NCBI RefSeq assembly: GCF_001592875.1
Contig: NZ_LSOF01000004.1
Span: 36,321 to 100,320, forward strand
DNA: 64,000 nt
Reading direction: 5' to 3'
From: Pseudomonas sp. BMS12
Lineage (GTDB): Bacteria; Pseudomonadota; Gammaproteobacteria; Pseudomonadales; Pseudomonadaceae
Shown here: positions 55,136-63,996 of the stretch, in pieces
How the letters are laid out: each line of letters starts with the position of its first letter
Position numbering within the stretch: position 1 is the stretch's first letter
Notes under the pieces: model-generated
Seen by the model: only the letters and a program-made list of their open reading frames with translations
Database searches by the model: none
What the model was told of the DNA's origin: nothing
Program-made: the position numbers and the translations under genes

Positions 55136-56098
55136 TCAACTCAGGCTTTCGTCGAGCAGCAACACCAGCTTGCCATTGACCTGGTTGCTGGCCAGCGCGG
55201 CGAAAGCCGCTTCTGCATCCTTCGCCGCGTAGGCCTGTTCCAGTTGCGGTTTGAGCCGGCCCTCGGCGAACAGCGGCCAGACATGATGCTGCAGGTCGGC
55301 CAGCAACTCGGCCTTGAACTGTTCGTCGCGGTTGCGCAGGGTCGAACCGATCAAACGGGCGCGTTTGCCCAGCAGTTGCGCCATGTCCAGCGGCGCCTTG
55401 CTGCCACCCATCAGACCAATGCATACCCAGCGCCCGTCGAGCGCCAGCAACTGCAGGTTGAACTCGGCATAGCTGGCGCCTACCGGGTCGAGGATCGCAT
55501 CGTAAGGACCGAAGTCGCGCAGGCTTTCCAGCTCCTCGCCGCGGATGGCACCGCCCTGGGCGCCCAAAGCCTCGCAATAGGCCAGGCGCTCGGCCGAGCC
55601 GACGCTGACCCAGCAGGGGTTGCCGAAGGCCTTGCACAACTGGATGGCCGCAGAGCCCACGCCGCTGGCACCGGCATGCAACAGCACCTTCTCGCCCGGC
55701 TTGAGCGCGGCCAGCTGGAACAGGTTGAGCCAGGCGGTGGCATACACCTCGGGCAACGCGGCCGCCTCGACCAGGGAAACGCCTTCCGGCACCGGCAACG
55801 CGTGGCGCGCGTCGACCAGCACCTCCTCGGCCATACCACCGCCCGCCAACAGGGCGCACACCCGCTCGCCGACCTGCCACTGGCTGCCGGCACCGGCCTC
55901 GACCACCACGCCCGAGCACTCCAGGCCCAGCGTGTCACTGGCCCCCGGCGGTGGCGGGTAATGGCCGGCACGCTGCAGCAGGTCGGCACGATTCAATCCA
56001 GCCGCCGCAACACGAATGCGGACCTGGCCCACATCACAGCCAGGAAGCTCCCGTTCCACCCACTCCAACTGCCCCTCGACGCCTTGCAATGCCTTCAT
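55136..56098 (-). CDS. NAD(P)H quinone oxidoreductase (PIG3/TP53I3 family)
   Basis: 320-residue MDR-family enzyme: GLNRADLLQRAGHYPPPPG, LGLECSGVVVEAG, VYATAWLNLFQLA, then a Rossmann fold with LLHAGASGVGSAAIQL. No structural zinc cysteines. It reduces quinones with NADPH; physiological substrate not known. Divergent from prc. Confidence 0.9.
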   Translation of the reverse strand: MKALQGVEGQLEWVERELPGCDVGQVRIRVAAAGLNRADLLQRAGHYPPPPGASDTLGLECSGVVVEAGAGSQWQVGERVCALLAGGGMAEEVLVDARHALPVPEGVSLVEAAALPEVYATAWLNLFQLAALKPGEKVLLHAGASGVGSAAIQLCKAFGNPCWVSVGSAERLAYCEALGAQGGAIRGEELESLRDFGPYDAILDPVGASYAEFNLQLLALDGRWVCIGLMGGSKAPLDMAQLLGKRARLIGSTLRNRDEQFKAELLADLQHHVWPLFAEGRLKPQLEQAYAAKDAEAAFAALASNQVNGKLVLLLDESLS

Positions 56099-56220
56099 GC
56101 TGCCTCCATAGTGAATGAGACCCCGGCGTAGACGGCATGCGGCTTGCGTCGTCCAGCGCTGGGTTTTTGCATTTTGCCGCTCGGCTCCAACGGAACCGGC
56201 GCCCTACTAGACGGCCTAAT

Positions 56221-58332
56221 ATGCGTTATCACCAGCCTTCGCGTCGAACCACTATGCAGCGTTTTCTTCCCGCCACCGCCCTCGCTCTGCTTATCGGCCT
56301 GCACAGCCTGCCCGCCGCGGCCAAGGCCGCCGCCGAGAACTGGGCCTACCTGCAACCGGATCGCGAACAGGTGATTGCCAGCCTCAACGTGGTCGAGCTG
56401 CTCAAGCGCCACCACTACAACAAGCCCCCGCTGGACGATGCCCGCTCGGAGAAAGTCTACGAGGGCTACCTGAAGATGCTCGACCCGGCACGCAGCTATT
56501 TCACCGCCGGCGACATCGAGAAGTTCGACCGCTGGAGCAAGCGCTTCGATGATCTGCTCAAGAGCGGCGACTTGGAACCCGGCTTCCTCATCTACCGCAC
56601 CTACCTGCAGCGCTCCGAAGAACGCCTCGACTATGTCGAAGCCCTGCTGCAGAAGGGAGTCGACGCCTTCGATTTCAGCATCGACGAAAGCCTGCTGGTC
56701 GATCGCAAAGATGCGCCTTGGGCCAAGGACAACGCCGAACTGGATGACCTTTGGCGCAAGCGGGTCAAGGATGAAGTGTTACGCCTGAAGATCGCCGGCA
56801 AGGCGCCCAAGGACATCCAGGAGCTGCTGCTCAAGCGCTACCACAACCAGCGCAAGCGCCTGGCCCAGACCCGTGGCGAGGATGTGTTCCAGGCCTACAT
56901 CAACGCCTTCGCGCAGACCTACGATCCGCACACCAACTACCTCTCCCCGGACAACGCGGAGAACTTCGACATCAACATGAGCCTGTCGCTGGAAGGCATC
57001 GGCGCCGTGCTGCAGAACGACAACGAGTACGTCAAGGTCGTGCGCCTGGTACCGGCCGGCCCGGCAGAGAAGAGCAAGCTGATCGCTCCGGCCGACAAGA
57101 TCATCGGCGTCGCCCAGGGCGACAAGGAAATGGTCGACGTGATCGGCTGGCGCCTGGACGAAGTGGTCAAACTGATTCGCGGCCCGAAAGGCTCCAAAGT
57201 GCGCCTGGAAGTGATCCCGGCGACCAACGCGCCGAGCGACCAGACCAGCAAGGTGGTGACCATCGTCCGCGAAGCGGTCAAGCTCGAGGAGCAGGCCGCA
57301 CAGAAATCGGTGCTGAAGCTGCAGCACGAGGGTCGTGAGTACAAGCTCGGGGTGATCAAGGTTCCAGCCTTCTACCTCGACTTCAAGGCCTATCGCGCCC
57401 AGGACCCGAACTACAAGAGCACCACCCGCGACGTGAAACGCCTGCTCGGCGAACTGAAGAAGGAACAGGTCGACGGCGTGGTCATCGACCTGCGCGACAA
57501 CGGCGGTGGCTCCCTGCAGGAGGCTACCGAGCTGACCGGCCTGTTCATCGACCAGGGCCCCACCGTGCTGGTACGCAACAGCGACGGCCGCGTCGACGTG
57601 CTCGCCGACGAAGAGCCCGGTGTGTTCTACAACGGCCCGATGGCCGTGCTGGTAGACCGCCTGTCCGCCTCTGCCTCGGAAATCTTCGCCGGTGCCATGC
57701 AGGACTACCACCGCGCGCTGATTCTCGGCGGCCAGACCTTCGGCAAGGGCACGGTGCAGACCATCCAGCCGCTCAACCACGGCGAGCTGAAACTGACCCT
57801 GGCCAAGTTCTACCGGGTTTCCGGGCAGAGCACCCAGCACCAGGGGGTACTGCCGGATATCGCCTACCCGGATATCGTCGACACCAAGGAAATCGGCGAG
57901 AGCGCCCTGCCCGAAGCCATGCCCTGGGACAGCATCAAGGCGGCGGTGAGCCCCGACAGCAATCCCTACAAGCCCTTCCTGGCCGAACTTAAGGCGCGCC
58001 ACGATTCGCGTACCGCGAGCAATCCGGACTTCGTCTTTACCCGTGATCGCCTGGCCCTGTCCCAGCAACTGATGGCCGAGACCAGCGTCAGCCTCAACGA
58101 GGCCAAACGCCGCGCTCAGCACGCCGATATCGAGAAGCGCCAGCTGGCCCTGGAGAATGCCAAGCGCAAGGCCAAGGGCGAGGAGCTGCTCAAGGAGATC
58201 AAAGCGGAAGACGAGGATGCCGCCCCGGTCGAGCCGGAGAAGACCAAGCCGGAAGACGACGCTTACCTGGCCGAGAGCGGACGCATCCTGATCGACTACC
58301 TGGGCCTGGAGGCAACCCTGGCCAAGCATTGA
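56221..58332 (+). CDS. prc: Periplasmic carboxy-terminal processing protease Prc (AlgO-like)
   Basis: 703-residue periplasmic tail-specific protease: signal peptide (to about PAAAKA), N-terminal helical domain (about 40-240), PDZ domain (about 245-340), catalytic Ser/Lys domain with GVVIDLRDNGGGSLQEATE, Ser484 in LSASASEIF and Lys509 in TFGKGTVQ (25-residue spacing as in E. coli Prc), and a C-terminal DUF-type extension rich in charged residues. In P. aeruginosa the homologue (AlgO) degrades truncated MucA. Starts at 56221 or 56254 are both possible. Followed by a terminator. Confidence 0.93.
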   Translation: MRYHQPSRRTTMQRFLPATALALLIGLHSLPAAAKAAAENWAYLQPDREQVIASLNVVELLKRHHYNKPPLDDARSEKVYEGYLKMLDPARSYFTAGDIEKFDRWSKRFDDLLKSGDLEPGFLIYRTYLQRSEERLDYVEALLQKGVDAFDFSIDESLLVDRKDAPWAKDNAELDDLWRKRVKDEVLRLKIAGKAPKDIQELLLKRYHNQRKRLAQTRGEDVFQAYINAFAQTYDPHTNYLSPDNAENFDINMSLSLEGIGAVLQNDNEYVKVVRLVPAGPAEKSKLIAPADKIIGVAQGDKEMVDVIGWRLDEVVKLIRGPKGSKVRLEVIPATNAPSDQTSKVVTIVREAVKLEEQAAQKSVLKLQHEGREYKLGVIKVPAFYLDFKAYRAQDPNYKSTTRDVKRLLGELKKEQVDGVVIDLRDNGGGSLQEATELTGLFIDQGPTVLVRNSDGRVDVLADEEPGVFYNGPMAVLVDRLSASASEIFAGAMQDYHRALILGGQTFGKGTVQTIQPLNHGELKLTLAKFYRVSGQSTQHQGVLPDIAYPDIVDTKEIGESALPEAMPWDSIKAAVSPDSNPYKPFLAELKARHDSRTASNPDFVFTRDRLALSQQLMAETSVSLNEAKRRAQHADIEKRQLALENAKRKAKGEELLKEIKAEDEDAAPVEPEKTKPEDDAYLAESGRILIDYLGLEATLAKH

Positions 58333-58384
58333 CGGCACGCCACGCAAGGCGTCATCAAACAGTCATTGAACTGTCGTGAAATAA

Positions 58385-58416
58385 GGGCCGGTAGCGATAC
58401 CGGCCCTTTTCTTTTC
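58385..58416 (+). terminator. Terminator after prc
   Basis: Stem AGGGCCGGTA / TACCGGCCCT with loop GCGA followed by TTTCTTTT. Confidence 0.9.
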
Positions 58417-58435
58417 CGGCAGATCGAGACACCTC

Positions 58436-60196
58436 ATGACCGTCACCGAGCAGTTGAGCGCCCTGGAATCCATCCTCGCTCACGGCGACCTTCACAGCCT
58501 GTTCCAACCCATCGTCAGCCTGTCCGAGCGGCGCATCCTCGGCTACGAGGCCCTGACTCGCGGCCCGTCGAACAGCCCTCTGCACGCCCCCATCGCCCTG
58601 TTCAGCGTGGCCCGTAACGCTGGCCGCCTGAGCGAGCTTGAGCTGCAGGCCCGCAAGAGCGCCTGCCGGCGCTTTCGCGAACAGAACCTCAACGGCAAGC
58701 TGTTTCTCAACGTATCGCCGGAATCGCTGCTGGAGCCTAGCCATCAGCCAGGCCGCACCCTGAAACTGCTGCAGGACTACGGCATTCCGCCCGACCAGGT
58801 GGTAATCGAACTCACCGAGCAGGCGCCGATCGATGACTTCACCCTGCTCGACACCGCCCTGCACCACTACCGCGCCATGGGCTTCTCCATTGCCCTGGAC
58901 GACCTCGGTGCCGGTTATTCCAGCCTGCGCCTGTGGTCCGAGCTGCGCCCTGACTACGTGAAAATCGACCGTCACTTCATCGATGGCATTCATCAGGATG
59001 CGGTCAAGCGTGAATTCGTCGACTCCATCCTGAAAATGGCCCGCGCTTCGCGCGCCCAGGTGATAGCCGAAGGCATCGAGCTGGCCGAAGAACTCTCCAC
59101 GCTGATCGAGATGGGTGTCGACCTGGTGCAGGGCTACCTGCTCTGCCGCCCCCAGGAGCAGCCGCCGCGAGATGCGCAGAAACTGCTGCCGCGCCTGGAT
59201 CATCTGGCGCCCGCACTGGGGGAAGACAGCAGCGACCTCTCCGCCCTGCTCAACGAACAGCAGGCAGTCCCCCAGGACACCGCTATCGCCGTGGTGCTGG
59301 AAGCCTTTCGCGCCCAGGCCAACCTCAACTCCCTGGCCGTGCTCGACGAACAGCAGCAGCCGGTGGGCATCGTGCACCGCCACTCGTTGTCGGATGCCCT
59401 GCTCAAGCCTTTCGCCACCGACCTGTTCGCGCGCAAGCCGATCAGCCGACTGATGAGCGAGGACTTCCTCGCCGTGGATATCGGCCAGTCGCTGCAGCAG
59501 GTCAGCCGCCTGCTTACCAGCCGCGCCCGCCAGCGCATGGAGGAAGACTTCATCATTATTCAGCAGGGCCGCTACCGCGGCCTGGGCCGGGTGATCGATG
59601 TGCTCAAACTGATTACCGAGCTGAAGATCCAGCAGGCCCGCCACGCCAACCCGCTGACCCTGCTGCCGGGCAACGTACCGATCCAGCAATGCCTTGCCCG
59701 GCTGCTGCAGCAAGGTCGCGAAGCCGTGGTCTGCTACGTGGATATCGACAGCTTCAAGCCGTTCAACGACCTCTACGGCTACGCCAAGGGCGACGAGGTG
59801 CTGCTATGCCTGGCACAGTGCCTGAACGAGCGGGTCGACCCCAGCCGCGACTTCGTCGGCCATATCGGCGGCGACGACTTTCTTCTGGTGCTGGGTTCGC
59901 ACGACTGGCGCAAGCGCCTCAATCAACTACTGGAAGACTTCCAGGCGCAGTGCCGACGCTTCTACCGCGAGGAACACCTGCAAGCCGGCTGCTTCGTCAG
60001 CCACAATCGCCAGGGCAAACGCGAGGAGTTTCCGCTGCTGTCGCTTTCGGTTGGCGTGGTGCACTTGCATCCACAGAGCTGCCAGCAGCTGGACGCCAGC
60101 CAACTGGCCGGGCTGGCCTCGGAAGCCAAGCGTCACGCCAAGGCCGTGCCGGGCTACAGCCTGCACATACTCGACACCCTCAGCCTGTCGGCCTGA
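58436..60196 (+). CDS. EAL-CBS-GGDEF c-di-GMP protein
   Basis: 586 residues in the order EAL (about 15-250, with GYEALTRG, LDDLGAGYSSL), two CBS repeats (about 275-400) and GGDEF-like domain (about 425-585) with GHIGGDDFLL. The EAL motif is intact, and GGDD with Phe also departs little from consensus, so either or both activities are possible; CBS domains likely sense an adenine nucleotide. No transmembrane segment. Same gene order as PA3258 downstream of prc in P. aeruginosa (from memory). Confidence 0.9.
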   Translation: MTVTEQLSALESILAHGDLHSLFQPIVSLSERRILGYEALTRGPSNSPLHAPIALFSVARNAGRLSELELQARKSACRRFREQNLNGKLFLNVSPESLLEPSHQPGRTLKLLQDYGIPPDQVVIELTEQAPIDDFTLLDTALHHYRAMGFSIALDDLGAGYSSLRLWSELRPDYVKIDRHFIDGIHQDAVKREFVDSILKMARASRAQVIAEGIELAEELSTLIEMGVDLVQGYLLCRPQEQPPRDAQKLLPRLDHLAPALGEDSSDLSALLNEQQAVPQDTAIAVVLEAFRAQANLNSLAVLDEQQQPVGIVHRHSLSDALLKPFATDLFARKPISRLMSEDFLAVDIGQSLQQVSRLLTSRARQRMEEDFIIIQQGRYRGLGRVIDVLKLITELKIQQARHANPLTLLPGNVPIQQCLARLLQQGREAVVCYVDIDSFKPFNDLYGYAKGDEVLLCLAQCLNERVDPSRDFVGHIGGDDFLLVLGSHDWRKRLNQLLEDFQAQCRRFYREEHLQAGCFVSHNRQGKREEFPLLSLSVGVVHLHPQSCQQLDASQLAGLASEAKRHAKAVPGYSLHILDTLSLSA

Positions 60197-60659
60197 TACC
60201 AAGCCGCTCGGCACGTCGCTCATACTGCTCGGCCAGGCCGGCATCGACCTCCAGCCCCGGCCCACCCTCGCGATAGAGTTGGGCCAGGCGCTGCGCCGCC
60301 AAAGGATGTCCGGCGTCGGCAGCCAGTGCCCACCAACGTGCGGCAGTCAAAGCGTCGGGCGCCTGGCGACTGTCGCCGGTCAACGCCTGTACGCCGACCT
60401 GATAGGCCGCCTTGCCATCCCCACCCTCGGCAGCCTGGCGCAACAGGCGCAAACCTTCCTCTCGCGCCCCCAAGCCCTGACCGCGAAACAGCAGGATATG
60501 ACCATAGAAGCTCTGTGCCGGCACATCGCCCAGCGCGGCCATGCGTGCAAACTGCCCCTGCATCCAGCCCCAGGCACGCGGTTGCTGCAGCAGCCAGCGC
60601 CAATGGAACATCCGCCGCGCCACCCAGTAGCCCAGGCGGGCACGCAGACGCCAGAGCAT
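60180..60659 (-). CDS. Sel1-repeat protein
   Basis: 159 residues with tandem Sel1-like helical hairpins: MAALGDVPAQSFYGHILL, LRLLRQAAEGGDGKAAYQVG, AARWWALAADAGHPLAAQRLA. GAGGAG lies upstream of the ATG, which overlaps the preceding stop. Sel1 repeats mediate protein-protein contacts. Last in a three-gene minus-strand unit; its end overlaps the convergent c-di-GMP gene by 17 bases. Confidence 0.8.
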   Translation of the reverse strand: MLWRLRARLGYWVARRMFHWRWLLQQPRAWGWMQGQFARMAALGDVPAQSFYGHILLFRGQGLGAREEGLRLLRQAAEGGDGKAAYQVGVQALTGDSRQAPDALTAARWWALAADAGHPLAAQRLAQLYREGGPGLEVDAGLAEQYERRAERLGIRPTG

Positions 60660-61024
60660 CAGGGCTCCTCGGGGTAGCTGAATTCGAATACCCGCGCGAC
60701 CTCGGCAGCATGCCATGAGGCCGCGGCGATACCGTCGGAAGGACCGGTGAAGCGCCCGAGCCGCGTCACGCACTCGAAGAAACCGGTACGCGGCAGGCGG
60801 CTGGCGCCCTGACTGATGACCAGAGCACTGCGCAACGGCCGCTCGGCGCGCGCATCGAGGGCCGCCAGGTGCTCCAGGGCGGCGGTCAGGGTCTGCATCG
60901 CGGGCGTCGGCAGCTGCAATCGCTCGATCAATGCCCGGTAGGTCAGCAGGTGGCGTTGACGACGGGCATGCTCCAGCTCGCCGAGCAGGGCCTGCCAATG
61001 CTGCCGATGGATTCGCACGCTCAA
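60659..61024 (-). CDS. Hypothetical protein, operon with Sel1 and HTH genes
   Basis: 121 residues, MSVRIHRQHWQALLGELEHA, mainly helical, with a C-terminal segment SALVISQGASRLPRTGFFE ... TRLGRFTG that could be a small ligand fold. No family recognised. Both ends overlap neighbours by 1-4 bases, so the three genes are coupled. Possibly a toxin-like partner of the HTH gene, but no motif proves it. Confidence 0.7.
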   Translation of the reverse strand: MSVRIHRQHWQALLGELEHARRQRHLLTYRALIERLQLPTPAMQTLTAALEHLAALDARAERPLRSALVISQGASRLPRTGFFECVTRLGRFTGPSDGIAAASWHAAEVARVFEFSYPEEP

Positions 61025-61332
61025 GACGACTGCTCCCAGTCAGCCACTTCCAGCACTCGCCCCAGTGAACGCAGGATCGCACCATCAGGCTCGCGCTCAC
61101 CGCTCTCGAACAGGCCCAGATAGTGCGGGCTGATACCCACGGCACGTGCCAGGTCGGCCTGGGACATGCCCTTGGCTTCGCGCAACTCGCTCAACTGACT
61201 GAACCGCGCGGAGACTCCCGCGCGGTCTGCGACAGGTGCCTGGCCAGCCGCCTGCAGCAGGGTCTGGTATTCGGCCCAGGGCAGCACCGCGTACTCCGGC
61301 GCACCCTCGCGCATGATCACTTGCACACTCAT
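61021..61332 (-). CDS. Small HTH (XRE) regulator, antitoxin-like
   Basis: 103 residues. The N-terminal stretch MSVQVIMREGAPEYAVLPWA EYQTLL resembles Phd/DUF-type antitoxin openings; the C-terminal XRE HTH is REAKGMSQADLARAVGISPH YLGLFESGEREP. The combined architecture is typical of HTH antitoxins and small autorepressors. First gene of the three-gene unit. Confidence 0.78.
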   Translation of the reverse strand: MSVQVIMREGAPEYAVLPWAEYQTLLQAAGQAPVADRAGVSARFSQLSELREAKGMSQADLARAVGISPHYLGLFESGEREPDGAILRSLGRVLEVADWEQSS

Positions 61333-61420
61333 ACAGCACTCCGTGAAACACAGCGCCGACAGGCTCGGCGCTTCCCTTGCAGGCCCCATGGTAACAGCCC
61401 GGTTATGGGGCAAGCGTGAC

Positions 61421-61427
61421 CTATACT
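61421..61427 (+). promoter_or_regulatory. CTATACT -10 element (RpoS/sigma-70 type)
   Basis: CTATACT, 36 bases before the ATG of the binding-protein gene at 61463, follows the RpoS-preferred -10 pattern. No good -35 hexamer was identified, which also fits RpoS. Confidence 0.4.
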
Positions 61428-61462
61428 GACTCCGCAGACAAGAGTCGGGAGGCCGCATCAGG

Positions 61463-62203
61463 ATGGCGATACGCACTGCTCTTATCGGGCTCCTGCTCAC
61501 TTGGGGGCAGCATGCCAGCGCAGACCTGTTGTGGGGGTTCGGCCCATTGGACGGCATGCCCTACGTGGCGGTCCGCGAACAGCAGCTGACCGGCGGCTTT
61601 ACCCGCCTGCTGGGTGAACGAGTCGGTCGCGAACTCGCCATGCCGGTACGCTTCATCGAGACACCGAACAATCGCCTCGAAGGCTTCCTGCAGGACGGCC
61701 GCATCCAGGTGATCTGCAATGCCAATCCCGAATGGATGAGCCAGGCAAACCGCCTGCACTGGTCCGCGCCACTGTATCAGGAGGAAGACGCCCTGCTGCA
61801 GCACACGCAACCGCCTGCCTTCACCGACCTTGCCAGCCTGCACGGTAGAACCCTGGGCACCAGCCTGGGCTTCGTCTACAGCCCGCCGCTGATGGCCGCT
61901 TTCGCCGATGGCAGTGTGCAGCGCAAGGACTTTCGCGACCTCGACACTCGCCTGCACATGCTCAGCCTGCGGCGCCTGGATGCGCTGATCGACATGCGTC
62001 GCACGCTGACTTACCGCCTGGCTCGCAATCCCGAACTACCGGTGCGCTTCAGCACCTGGGTCGTGCAACGTTACTGGATGCACTGCGCCTACGGCCCACA
62101 CCTGGAAGTCGCCGCAGAGCAGCTCGACCAGGTGCTACTGAAGCTACGCGAGCGCGGGGAGATCGATACCCTCCTGGAGCAGGCCGCCCGCGAAAGCGAC
62201 TAA
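61463..62203 (+). CDS. Orphan periplasmic binding protein (PBP2 fold)
   Basis: 246 residues: signal peptide to HASA, then LLWGFGPLDGMPYVAVREQQ, FTRLLGERVGRELAMPVRFI and RIQVICNANPEWMSQANRLH, LGTSLGFVYSPPLM, the type 2 solute-binding layout. The gene has no transporter partner. It overlaps the convergent YkvA gene by 4 bases. Confidence 0.78.
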   Translation: MAIRTALIGLLLTWGQHASADLLWGFGPLDGMPYVAVREQQLTGGFTRLLGERVGRELAMPVRFIETPNNRLEGFLQDGRIQVICNANPEWMSQANRLHWSAPLYQEEDALLQHTQPPAFTDLASLHGRTLGTSLGFVYSPPLMAAFADGSVQRKDFRDLDTRLHMLSLRRLDALIDMRRTLTYRLARNPELPVRFSTWVVQRYWMHCAYGPHLEVAAEQLDQVLLKLRERGEIDTLLEQAARESD

Positions 62204-62628
62204 CCTCCAGCACCTTCCTGCGGCAATGCCTCGATACGCGCCAGCTCCTGCGGCGTTTGTCGCTCCCGCCAGGAGGCATAGGCCTGCAACTCACCCTCCC
62301 AGGTACGCAGCACCCAGGCCAGTACAGCCAGGTCGTCGAGCAAACCGACACCCAGCAACCAGTCCGGCACCGCGTCCAGCGGCATCAGGAAGTACACCAG
62401 AGCCGCCACCACCGCTAGCAAGGCCTGGGCACTGATGGCGCGATACTCACCACGCCACCAGGCCGCACACAACCCCTGCAGCTGCTGCAGGTCGTCACGC
62501 AGGCGGGCGAAGCGTTCGCTGCTTGCGCTCTTTCGGCTGACAGAGAGCAGCAGCGCCGGTAGCCGCCCGCGACTCAATACACGCTGCGCCAGACGTAGGT
62601 AACGACTGCCAATTCCGGGAAAATTCAT
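62200..62628 (-). CDS. YkvA-family (DUF1232) membrane protein
   Basis: 142 residues with two hydrophobic helices forming the DUF1232 signature: ALVYFLMPLDAVPDWLLGVG LLDDLAVLAWVL. The ATG at 62628 has GGAGG upstream. Function unknown; the family is small and common in Gram-negatives. Confidence 0.85.
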   Translation of the reverse strand: MNFPGIGSRYLRLAQRVLSRGRLPALLLSVSRKSASSERFARLRDDLQQLQGLCAAWWRGEYRAISAQALLAVVAALVYFLMPLDAVPDWLLGVGLLDDLAVLAWVLRTWEGELQAYASWRERQTPQELARIEALPQEGAGG

Positions 62629-62671
62629 CGTCGCCTCCACCAATACCGCACCATTGCTGGGCCGCTTCGGG

Positions 62672-62694
62672 TTATCCACCAATGCTGTGGATAA
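62672..62694. promoter_or_regulatory. Inverted pair of DnaA boxes
   Basis: GTTATCCAC-CAATGCT-GTGGATAAC: TTATCCACC (62672-62680) and the perfect TGTGGATAA (62686-62694), a 9-base inverted repeat, in the gap upstream of the YkvA gene. Confidence 0.6.
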
Positions 62695-62699
62695 CCCTG

Positions 62700-62936
62700 T
62701 GAACAGTTCCATCACAACAGCAGCAAATGCCCATGCCACGGGGCCTACCTACAGATCGGACATTTTTTATCCAGGAACAAAAATCCATATAAATCAGATA
62801 TTTATGATATGGGCGTTGCGCATGAAAACCGTAACAGTCGTGACAAGAAGAGTAACCGACGGAATGTGCATAAGCGTAACACCAGCCCCACCTCCTACCC
62901 CGATCAGACCGGCGAGTCGTCGATAAATCCGGCACC
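62700..62936. other. Intergenic region without a supported gene
   Basis: An AT-rich core (about 62757-62815: ATTTTTTATCC, AAATCCATATAAATCAGATA) then GC-rich sequence. Short open frames have no ribosome site or family resemblance. It may hold promoters for the YkvA gene, but no clear -35/-10 pair was placed. Confidence 0.5.
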
Positions 62937-62966
62937 AACGAAAACGCCCCGACAAGCGGGGCGTTG
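62937..62966 (-). terminator. Terminator of the FKBP gene
   Basis: On the minus strand AACGCCCCGC / GCGGGGCGTT-type stem with loop TTGT then TTTTC, 17 bases after the FKBP stop codon. Confidence 0.88.
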
Positions 62967-62983
62967 GTGACCGGTAAGCCGTG

Positions 62984-63691
62984 TTATTGGGCGGCAGCCG
63001 GGTCCTTGATCGCCAGCAGTTCCAGGTCGAACACCAGCACCGAGTTGGCCGGGATCGCCGGGCTCGGGCTCTGTGCGCCGTAGGCCAGTTCGCTGGGGAT
63101 GTACAGCTTGTACTTCTCGCCGACATGCATCAGCTGCAGACCTTCGACCCAACCTGGGATCACGCCGCTGACCGGCAGATCGATCGGGCTGCCACGCTCG
63201 ATGGAGCTGTCGAACACGCTGCCATCGGTGAGCTTGCCTTCGTAGTGAACGGTCACTACGTCGGTGGCCTTGGGCTGGGCGCCGTCGGCTTTCTTGATGA
63301 TTTCGTATTGCAGGCCGGAAGCGGTGGTGACCACGCCTTCCTTCTTGCCGTTTTCTTCGAGGAATTTCTTGCCGGCAGCGGCCGATTCCTCATTGAGCTT
63401 GGCCATGCGCTCCTCGGCGCGCTTCTGCAGGAAGGCGAAGGCCTCGGACAGCTCGTCATCCTTGAGCTTCTGCTCTTTCTTGCCGATGGCGTCCTCGATA
63501 CCCAGGGCCACAGCCTTGGAGTCCAGGTCATCCAGGCCTTCCTGGGACAGGCTCTTGCCCATGTTCAGACCGATACCATAAGAGGCCTTCTGCGCAGGAG
63601 TCTTCAGTTCCACTTCGCTGGTCTGCGCATCGCAGCCGGCCAGAACCAGGCCGACCAGGGCAACCGCCGCCGCAAGACGATGTTGTTTCAT
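62984..63691 (-). CDS. fkpA: Periplasmic lipoprotein peptidyl-prolyl isomerase (FKBP/FkpA-like)
   Basis: 235 residues. Lipoprotein signal with lipobox LAGC (Cys20). N-terminal helical dimerisation domain (about 30-125: KASYGIGLNMGKSL, AFAFLQKRAEERM) then FKBP domain (GLQYEIIKKADG, VTVHYEGKLTDGSVFDSS, VIPGWVEGLQLMHVGEKYKL, ELAYGAQ). Acts on envelope protein folding. Corresponds to the fklB/FkpA type (PA3262 region). Confidence 0.92.
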   Translation of the reverse strand: MKQHRLAAAVALVGLVLAGCDAQTSEVELKTPAQKASYGIGLNMGKSLSQEGLDDLDSKAVALGIEDAIGKKEQKLKDDELSEAFAFLQKRAEERMAKLNEESAAAGKKFLEENGKKEGVVTTASGLQYEIIKKADGAQPKATDVVTVHYEGKLTDGSVFDSSIERGSPIDLPVSGVIPGWVEGLQLMHVGEKYKLYIPSELAYGAQSPSPAIPANSVLVFDLELLAIKDPAAAQ

Positions 63692-63854
63692 GCTTGTTCC
63701 TTGTTATGCCGCGAGGGGCGAAAGAGAGAGCGCGAGCTTAGCAGCCTGCGACAAGCACTGGCTACGGCACATTAGGAGCGATGGAAAGCCGATTAGTTCA
63801 GCCCATGCGGGCCATGAATGCCCTTGCGGCAGCGGCATGGATAAAATCGCAGGC

Positions 63855-63880
63855 AAAAAAAAACGACCTTTCGGTCGTTT
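63855..63880 (-). terminator. Terminator after tRNA-Asp
   Basis: Minus strand stem AAACGACC / GGTCGTTT with GAAA loop and a run of T (nine) 40 bases past the tRNA 3' end. Confidence 0.88.
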
Positions 63881-63919
63881 CTTCCAGTCTTGGTCTTCAG
63901 TCTAACCAAGGCTTATATA

Positions 63920-63996
63920 TGGCGCAGCGGACGGGACTCGAACCCGCGACCCCCGGCGTGACAGGCCGGTATTCTAACCGACTGAACTACCGCTGC
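63920..63996 (-). tRNA. tRNA-Asp (GTC)
   Basis: 77-base cloverleaf on the minus strand: acceptor GCAGCGG / CCGCTGC, D-arm TAGTTCAGTCGGTTAGAATA, anticodon arm CCGGCCTGTCACGCCGG with anticodon GTC, T-arm CGCGGGTTCGAGTCCCG, encoded CCA. It lies at the window edge. Confidence 0.96.

Noticed and set aside
62672..62694. Replication origin
   Set aside because: Only two DnaA boxes, no AT-rich unwinding region with box cluster, and no dnaA, dnaN or rpmH genes.
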